Positions 58,047-64,000 of a stretch of 64,000 nt of DNA are shown one piece after another. A program made the position numbers and the translations under genes. The DNA comes from Dipylidium caninum (taxonomy: Eukaryota; Platyhelminthes; Cestoda; Cyclophyllidea; Dipylidiidae). The first letter of the stretch is position 1. Each line of letters begins with the position of its first letter. The notes beneath the pieces are model-generated. The model searched no databases. It had not been told where the DNA came from and saw only the letters and a list, made by a program, of their open reading frames with translations. Location of the stretch: the NCBI GenBank assembly GCA_017562135.1, contig QEYB01000766.1:620001-684000 (forward strand), in the 5' to 3' direction.

Positions 58047-61000
58047 GTTTGGTGTCTTTTTCTGTTTTTGATGCTTGTATGGTATTATTTATAACGCTAC
58101 TCTGTAGAGAAACTTTATATTACTATGGGAATGTCGGAGTTATTATTCATTCGGTAAACCTTTGTCATCCCATTAGATTGCAAGATGCCTTGATGCTCTA
58201 GAACATTCCCCCATTGATGAACTTCGTGACCTCCTCTCGCCTACCGCTTACCTCAGTGATTACTTCGCCATTTTGCTACAATTAAGTTACGGGCCCGTTT
58301 CGGGTGCCTCATCCGCCATCACCACTGACATAACAGAAATTATTCAATCTTCGCGATCTCTTCTCCGCTCTCTTCTTGCCCGCTTGCCTCGACCCTTGGC
58401 ATTTAAGGAACTTTTCCTCTTCCAATCCGGCTTCTGTAAGCAACAGGTCGGTAATGTAACCTTCAATTTTAAAAAAAATAATGCTTCTAGTCGGGAAAAA
58501 AGACAAAGGTACCCAAATGGTTACGCAAGGCATGTGGCCGCCTAATCACCCAGTTGTTCATTGCTCGTCCACGTGATCTCGTGGAGGGACAGTCTTCCCT
58601 GAGGGACCTAATTGTCGGTGTATTGGATGTCCACTCAACCGACCCAAGACATGTTCCTGCCGTTGCCTCTGCCCTTGGTCACATCCTGGCAACACCGCCA
58701 CAAGTTACAGAGAAGAATAATACCACGGAGCAGTACTATCGCTGTCTGGCGCTGCAGATCACTGATGCTCTTCAAGTCAGCAAGAGTTGCCAAGATGGTA
58801 CTCTGCATCACATCATCCAACTTGTCGCCATTGACACTATTCATCAGATCTGTGAAAGAGATGTGGAATTGGGGAAACGGCTCTTTCTAGACGTCCTACT
58901 TTTATCCAAACTGCAAAGAATTGTATTGTGCAATGATGCGCAGGAGGAAAGTGTAGTCAAAGATAACCCGACTTCAGCCATTGATCTCTCCGATGCTCTC
59001 GAGTTGCTCTCGACCGAGGAATTAGCGGGTGTCATTAATTTTACCGTTAAGGTGATTTTCTTCAGTACTTTGTTTGGTATCTTTACTTTGATGACTAAAA
59101 TTCTTGCTCGATTACTTTTATAGCTTTTGGATACGCGAAATCTGTCCCAAGCGCTTTGTTGTCTCCTTGGTCGCTACTCTCAGCCTTATTTCCATATCTA
59201 CTCTCTCCTCAATCTGAACTATTCTAAAGTGGAAGAAGATTGTCAAACTTCCGGACCCCGTCAAACGTCATTTTCGCAGTTTAGGTTAGTTTTGATACTC
59301 TTTAATAATGATTGAAGAGGTTCATCTCAACTTTTTTACTTCTCAATACTACTTCAAATGCGTCGTATAGTATGGATTTTACGAATTCACATTAAACGTA
59401 AAATATCAATCATATTTTCGTCGTATTTTAATTTCTTATCCCTTTTCTTTAACTAAATGATCTTCTGAAACGTGAAAAGTCATTGTCCAGTTTCATGTTT
59501 CGGATATTTGATTTAGCAGTTCTCATCAAAGTTTTATATGATTATTGGAATACCGCAACAGATTTTTCTGTAAAATAAAGTCTATGAATAGTCATGTATT
59601 TCATTTTTTATTTTCATAAACTGCGGTCGTGATTTACATCTTCATCACAATAAGCATTTGAACAGTTGGTCTTATTTTCCGTCTTACTTTCTACAAATTG
59701 ATAAAGTATCCAGTTTTTCTGGGTGTAATGGTCCTCGGCTCTGAATTCGGGCGGAAATGTGTTGGGTGTTCTTAATAAAAAGTCCCTTGTCAATTTTTTA
59801 AAAATATCACCTCTTTAGGTCTATATTTCCCTAAACTTTTTTGTTAACGGTGTATAAAAATCCCATGTCCTTTAGCATTTTACTAGTCTACTAATAAATA
59901 ACGTTTCTTAGGACCATTTTTTAATGAACTTGCTGAAACAAATTCTCTGGTTACTAGTCTTTTTTTCCTTTCCTAGGGCTAAGCTGCAATTAATCCTCAC
60001 GAGTCTGCTCAACTCGGGCCACGTCTCTCCACTTTTACTGCTCCGTGCTTGGTTACGCCTCCCTCCACTTGACCCGCTCACCTTCAAACCGCTTGAGATG
60101 CAACACCCTACTCCCTGCCTTTCTAACCCTCTGCCTCTACGACGCGCAGTTGTTCTGCGTCCTGCCTCTCTCGTCGCTTCTACCACCTCCGAGGGCGCCG
60201 TCTTCGCCACTTCTGCACCCTTCCGTGTGTGTCAAGCGGTGGAGGCCGTGGCGGACCACTCAATTGACATGGTCTCCTCTCGAATATTTACTACCATGCT
60301 GTTGCTTTCACCTACACCTCGTGCCGACAAAGATGACAACAAAGCCGATGCCGTTGAGGAGAGCTCTGTTACACGCCTTCTCTCCACCTGGTCCACAGAT
60401 GATGGAAAGGCAGATGAGGACCAGAGGCAGCACAACTTAGCCGCAGTTCTACTCCTCAGTCTCATTTCGGTATTCAACTTTGTTTGTCTGTCTTATTTTC
60501 AACTACTGTCGCAGCTGCAATCCTCTCCTCCATTTGCCCACCCCCACCCTTCGGGTTGCCTGTAGTTCATATGCGCGCGGACTTGTTCGCGATGGAAATT
60601 GTGGTAGAAACAGCCCGGTTTGTACTTGCTAACATTTATCTAAAATGTTTTGGAGAACTTTCAAAAGAAAACACAGTTTTTTAGGATGGTGATGGGTCTC
60701 TTGTGTGTTAAATTTTCTCTCTCGTCAGTTGTGGGCTGATATTTCAATTTTAAACTTTTTCTCCGCTCATTTTTACAAAGCTAACATGTAACCACGCTCT
60801 AAGTGCAATGCGAAGTTTCTTGTACTCACTATTGACCTGCAAAAGGCTTGCTTTCTCGGCGTTGTGTTTGCCGCTTTTGAAGTGAATTTTGTTGGTTGCC
60901 ATTAACAACTGGCCACGTGGTTATTCATGCATCGTTGGAATTGTAAAATACTCTGCACCACTGAGACTTAATTTTCTTTCACCATGTAGGACATCAACTC

Positions 61001-64000
61001 TGCTCTGCTTCAAGACTCGAGTGGACAGTCGGGGGAGAATCGCCTGCGGCCGGAGGGCGTTTTGACCGCGGTGATGGAGATGGAAAGGGGGATGGATGTC
61101 ACGAGAGTTTTGGAGGTGCCGCTGACCGCGTCGCTGCTCGCCACCACGATGCTCGAACAATTCGACGCCGCCAGCCTGTGGCCCTCTGATCCGACCCTTG
61201 CGGTGCAACTCCTCTCCGTGAGTCAAAGCCGCGCCGACCTTTTTTATCGTTAATGGACAGAAAGTGGCATCGTTTCTGAGTCCCGTTTAAGGCTCATTTC
61301 ATCATCGCAACTGTTCTTTTTTTTGCTTAGTACTTTTTTATTTAGTGTTCAAAACATGTTTACTATTGTCATCTTTGTTAATGTTGTGCCTTACAAATTT
61401 TCTCACAGTGTTTTAATGGAAATAATTTTGAGGAATAGCACCGGTACGCATGTGAACTTGTGCATTTCGTTTTTCTCACGCATATCAGCGAATTTATTTT
61501 ACCTTAGAGCGGTGCTTCGCTCTGTGCGATCGGTTGTTAGACTATGGTTATTATTATACTCCCAATCCAAGTTAATATTTTCATCTTATTTACTCGAAGA
61601 TAATCTTCTTTTTTGACCTTTGTATCCCCACTCAAGCTGACACTTTCGCGCCTCTGTCTCGTATTGGCTTCGTCCCCTGACAGGGAGGTTCTCAGGATGA
61701 GCCAAGAATCTCTCAACCTGATTCTTGGCATTGCCGCCTTTTTCGTCAATTATATGGAGGTGAGTAGCACCTTCCCCTCCGTCACCGTTATGTTCAACCT
61801 CGACGGGGAACCCTTTTAGCCTCCCTACAGTTTGTCTCCTTTGTTCCCCTTATCCTCCTTTCATCGGCAGGGGCGCATTCTAGTTGGGTGTCCATATCCA
61901 ACTGTAATGCGGTAAGAATGTCACATTAAATCTGTTACGTTGTCATTGACAATATCTGGGATAAATAATTCTCTAACCTTAGTGTATCATCACCTTTGTA
62001 ACTTTCCAGAAATTTCTAATGAATCGACCCTGAATGTATCAGTAACGTCGTGTTCTCCACGTTCTAATACCCGCTCTGAGAATAAATCAGCACCCAAAAG
62101 TTAACCGGGCATTGTATTACTACCGTCTCATCTCCAGAAAGGAGAAAAGGTGGCAAGCGAGGTGCGCGACCGCTTTGCCGAGCTGATCCCGCTGTTGATC
62201 AGGGTTGAGGAGATCTGTCCGCAGGCCAGCGCCTCGGCGGAGCTCGCCCAGCAAATCCGCATTGCCCTCTGCACTCGAGGCGCCTTCTCCATTCCGCCCT
62301 CAACCGCCTTCGATGCTCCTCACACCGATCGGTAACATCCTTCATTTCCATGCGTAAATTTGCCTTGTACTTGCATTTCTCTTCAGGATGTCCTGGAAAG
62401 CATAGCCGCGATTCCTGCTCCTCTTTTCTTGATCGTCAGTTAATTGGGAGCATATTGCTCGTGAAACCTTGTTTTCTGTTGGACAAAAATTCGTTTGAGA
62501 TTTCCATCGTATGTGTTGCGCGATTTTTTGCAAGTAATGATTTGTATGAGCGTTTTCAGCTGCAATTTGAACATTTACCACACGTCATTCGTATCGACAG
62601 CGGTTTAAAGTGTTTACTCACTGGTGATAGCTGTTAAAACTTGTTAGCAGGGAAGTCAGGAAATGGGAATCCTAGAAATCCTCTATTGTCAGTAGACTTA
62701 TTTTCGACCAAAGAGCCATCTTTGAGTCTGTTCGTAGATTCTCCTTGCCATTATTTTTTCGCTACCATTACTTCTGTGGGCGAATTTCGGTGAATGTCGA
62801 GGGGCTCTTGACTAGCTCTAACCGAGACCTTCCCCGTCATTGGCCGGTTTTTTGATCTTCTCGCGGACAAGACTTCGTCAAGTCCACCGAGGCATAATTG
62901 TGGTGACACACCGCCTGCCTCATTGACGAAAAACCTCGCATGCGCTAATGGTGCGCCATCCAACTGTCTCAAAATTCCTTCTGTTCAGTAAATTTTAATT
63001 CTCTGACGCATTTCTTTATGAGAACAGTTTCTCTAGGAACGAGAAGACTAACCATCGATCTGGACAAATTTTTTTTCCCCGTTTCTACACGGCACCACGG
63101 TTAACCTTTTCTCTCTGACTTATGACCTGTTAAAGCTTTTCCTATCTCTTCAGTTCGCCTGCCCCTAAGGACGGAACAGGCAGTAAGACGCGTTTGATTG
63201 AAGAGATACCTTCAACGCCACCTCCAGGCCATCCAACCGACGTCGAACACATCGGTTCTGGGCTCACGGCATCAACGCAGACGGCGGAAATGTGTCCGCA
63301 ACTATCGAAAATTCTTGAACAATTGGAAGATCCCCTCATCCCCATTCGAGGCCACGCCCTCATTGAGTTGAGCCGACTCTTGGAAGCCAAAGACTCCTCG
63401 ATAAAAGGCTTCGAAGACAGAATCTATTTGGTAACTAACGTAGAATTTTAAAGGTCTGCGCAATACCTGGGCACATTCTTCTTTGTGACCCCGTGTCAAG
63501 GCCCTTTTTGTCTTCTGCGCGCGCGTTGTGCTTCCATCTGTTTGGGGCTTTCTTCCGATTTCGCTCTAGCACTTGCCAACTTCTCATTAGTATCCCTCAT
63601 AGCCTTTGATTCACACCAATTTTGAGGAAACTTTTGATTTTTGAGGTGTGAGAATTACTAGGAGGATGTTTCCGTGTTTGATTTTTGTGCAAATGGAACC
63701 CGTTGATTTGATGGACACAGCTTTCAATAGTTTCAACACTCATCCGGTTTGGTTGACATTAGAAAAAATCTGAGACTGACTTCGTTTCCTGCAAGTCTTT
63801 GGCTAACCCGGTATCGGAGGTGGCGTCGTGGGTTGCGTAGTTCTGGACTAGGTCGAAGAGGACTTGCGTTCCCCGTACGTGGAGAGTTAGGATCCTTCCC
63901 TTTTGCATTCATCTGTGTCTCCATACCGCTACAGCAATGAGGTGTATCCTCGAAGGAGGGGATGGGTATGGCATGCGAGAAAAGGAAGTTTTGAAAACGG
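57617..64000 (+). CDS. TANGO6: TANGO6 (TMCO7)-like gene, nine exons seen, 3' end beyond window
   Basis: Exons are 57617-58046 (frame change inside), 58177-58446, 58554-59051, 59124-59284, 59977-60469, 60990-61217, 61637-61759, 62138-62331 and 63154-63430, about 890 residues. From exon 2 on, every junction agrees in phase. The product is Leu-rich and helical, as in a HEAT-type solenoid. The clearest family match is near the end: LSKILEQLEDPLIPIRGHAL then IELSRLLEAKD, the conserved region of TANGO6/RTP1 proteins. These are implicated in Golgi organisation and, in yeast (Rtp1), RNA polymerase II assembly. ATG 57617 directly follows an in-frame TAG that is also an acceptor-like CGCTTTAG. The last exon leaves in phase 0 at GTAACT and the rest lies past 64,000. 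Confidence 0.86.
58177..58446 (+). CDS. TANGO6: TANGO6 exon 2
   Basis: The exon follows TCATCCCATTAG in phase 0 and codes 90 residues (IARCLDALEHSPIDELRDLL ... FCKQQ). Phase 0 donor GTCGGT. It is a Leu-rich helical segment. Confidence 0.83.
58554..59051 (+). CDS. TANGO6: TANGO6 exon 3
   Basis: The exon follows TAATCACCCAG in phase 0 and codes 166 residues with alternating helices (SLRDLIVGVLDVHSTDPRHV, LELLSTEELAGVINFTVK). Phase 0 donor GTGATT. Confidence 0.87.
59124..59284 (+). CDS. TANGO6: TANGO6 exon 4
   Basis: The exon follows TACTTTTATAG and codes LLDTRNLSQALCCLLGRYSQ and a short charged stretch, leaving in phase 2 before GTTAGT. Confidence 0.83.
59285..59976. other. TANGO6 intron 4
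   Basis: About 690 bp, strongly T-rich on the sense strand. No exon seen. Confidence 0.7.
59977..60469 (+). CDS. TANGO6: TANGO6 exon 5
   Basis: The exon follows TTTCCTTTCCTAG in phase 2, giving RAKLQLILTSLLNSGHVSPL and RLPPLDPLTFKPLE, then a long acidic stretch (ADKDDNKADAVEESS, DDGKADEDQ). Phase 0 donor GTATTC after LLLSLIS. Confidence 0.85.
60470..60989. other. TANGO6 intron 5
   Basis: About 520 bp of T-rich intron. Nothing else seen. Confidence 0.7.
60990..61217 (+). CDS. TANGO6: TANGO6 exon 6
   Basis: The exon follows TTTCACCATGTAG and codes 76 residues (DINSALLQDSSG ... PSDPTLAVQLLS). Phase 0 donor GTGAGT. It is GC-rich against its introns. Confidence 0.86.
61218..61636. other. TANGO6 intron 6
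   Basis: About 420 bp of T-rich intron. No exon seen. Confidence 0.7.
61637..61759 (+). CDS. TANGO6: TANGO6 exon 7
   Basis: The exon follows TCCCCACTCAAG in phase 0 and codes 41 residues (LTLSRLCLVLASSPDREV ... FFVNYME). Phase 0 donor GTGAGT. Confidence 0.86.
61760..62137. other. TANGO6 intron 7
   Basis: About 380 bp. No exon or element seen. Confidence 0.7.
62138..62331 (+). CDS. TANGO6: TANGO6 exon 8
   Basis: The exon follows CTCATCTCCAG and codes KGEKVASEVRDRFAELIPLL and following helices, leaving in phase 2 before GTAACA. Confidence 0.86.
62332..63153. other. TANGO6 intron 8
   Basis: About 820 bp. No exon or element seen. Confidence 0.7.
63154..63430 (+). CDS. TANGO6: TANGO6 exon 9: conserved RTP1/TANGO6 region begins
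   Basis: The exon follows CTATCTCTTCAG in phase 2. After a Thr/Pro-rich linker it codes LSKILEQLEDPLIPIRGHAL and IELSRLLEAKD, the best family match in this gene. Phase 0 donor GTAACT. Later exons lie outside the window. Confidence 0.9.
63431..64000. other. TANGO6 intron 9 (to the window edge)
   Basis: No exon that continues phase 0 with family resemblance was seen before 64,000. Confidence 0.55.

Overview
The window is eukaryotic, multi-intron DNA from an invertebrate. Coding sequence is cut into short exons with GT..AG borders, and all six genes are animal gene families. The best guess is a parasitic flatworm, probably a tapeworm: moderate GC content, six genes in 64 kb, a mix of ~70-250 bp and kilobase introns, and acceptor sites lying directly before start codons as expected for spliced-leader trans-splicing. 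This taxonomic call is inference; no species-diagnostic sequence was recognised.

Layout. (1) 0.4-5.15 kb, minus strand: a homeodomain-interacting protein kinase (HIPK). Five coding exons join in frame into 1179 residues. (2) 7.9-9.2 kb, minus: a compact five-exon RIC-3-like acetylcholine-receptor chaperone (264 residues). (3) 10.7-42.8 kb, minus: one long gene for a MAGI-type scaffold (PDZ0 - guanylate kinase - WW - PDZ1 to PDZ5). I traced 17 exons; one small piece between 40,420 and 40,859 is unresolved. (4) 44.1-47.3 kb, plus: a five-exon C2H2 zinc-finger gene closest in layout to transcription factor IIIA (341 residues). (5) 47.6-48.8 kb, minus: a decayed piggyBac-type transposase. (6) 52.0-56.1 kb, minus: an executioner-like caspase with the QACRG active site, 372 residues from four exons, one intron using a GC donor. 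(7) 57.6-63.4 kb and past the window edge, plus: a TANGO6/TMCO7-like gene.

The genes are not an operon and have no common pathway; they are ordinary neighbours. MAGI and the zinc-finger gene are divergent with ~1.3 kb between start codons, and so are the caspase and TANGO6 (~1.5 kb). The zinc-finger gene and the caspase converge across the transposon relic. Introns are pyrimidine-rich on the sense strand, so the base skew of non-coding DNA changes sign at each change of gene direction.

Exon borders were set by reading frame, phase agreement, splice dinucleotides and protein-family continuity. For HIPK, RIC-3, the zinc-finger gene and the caspase the summed exon lengths are exact multiples of three. 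No tRNA, rRNA, CRISPR or bacterial feature was seen. I found no convincing new multi-gene system. The unexplained items are a GC-rich island inside a MAGI intron, a missing WW module in MAGI, a frame change in the first TANGO6 exon and several orphan open frames.
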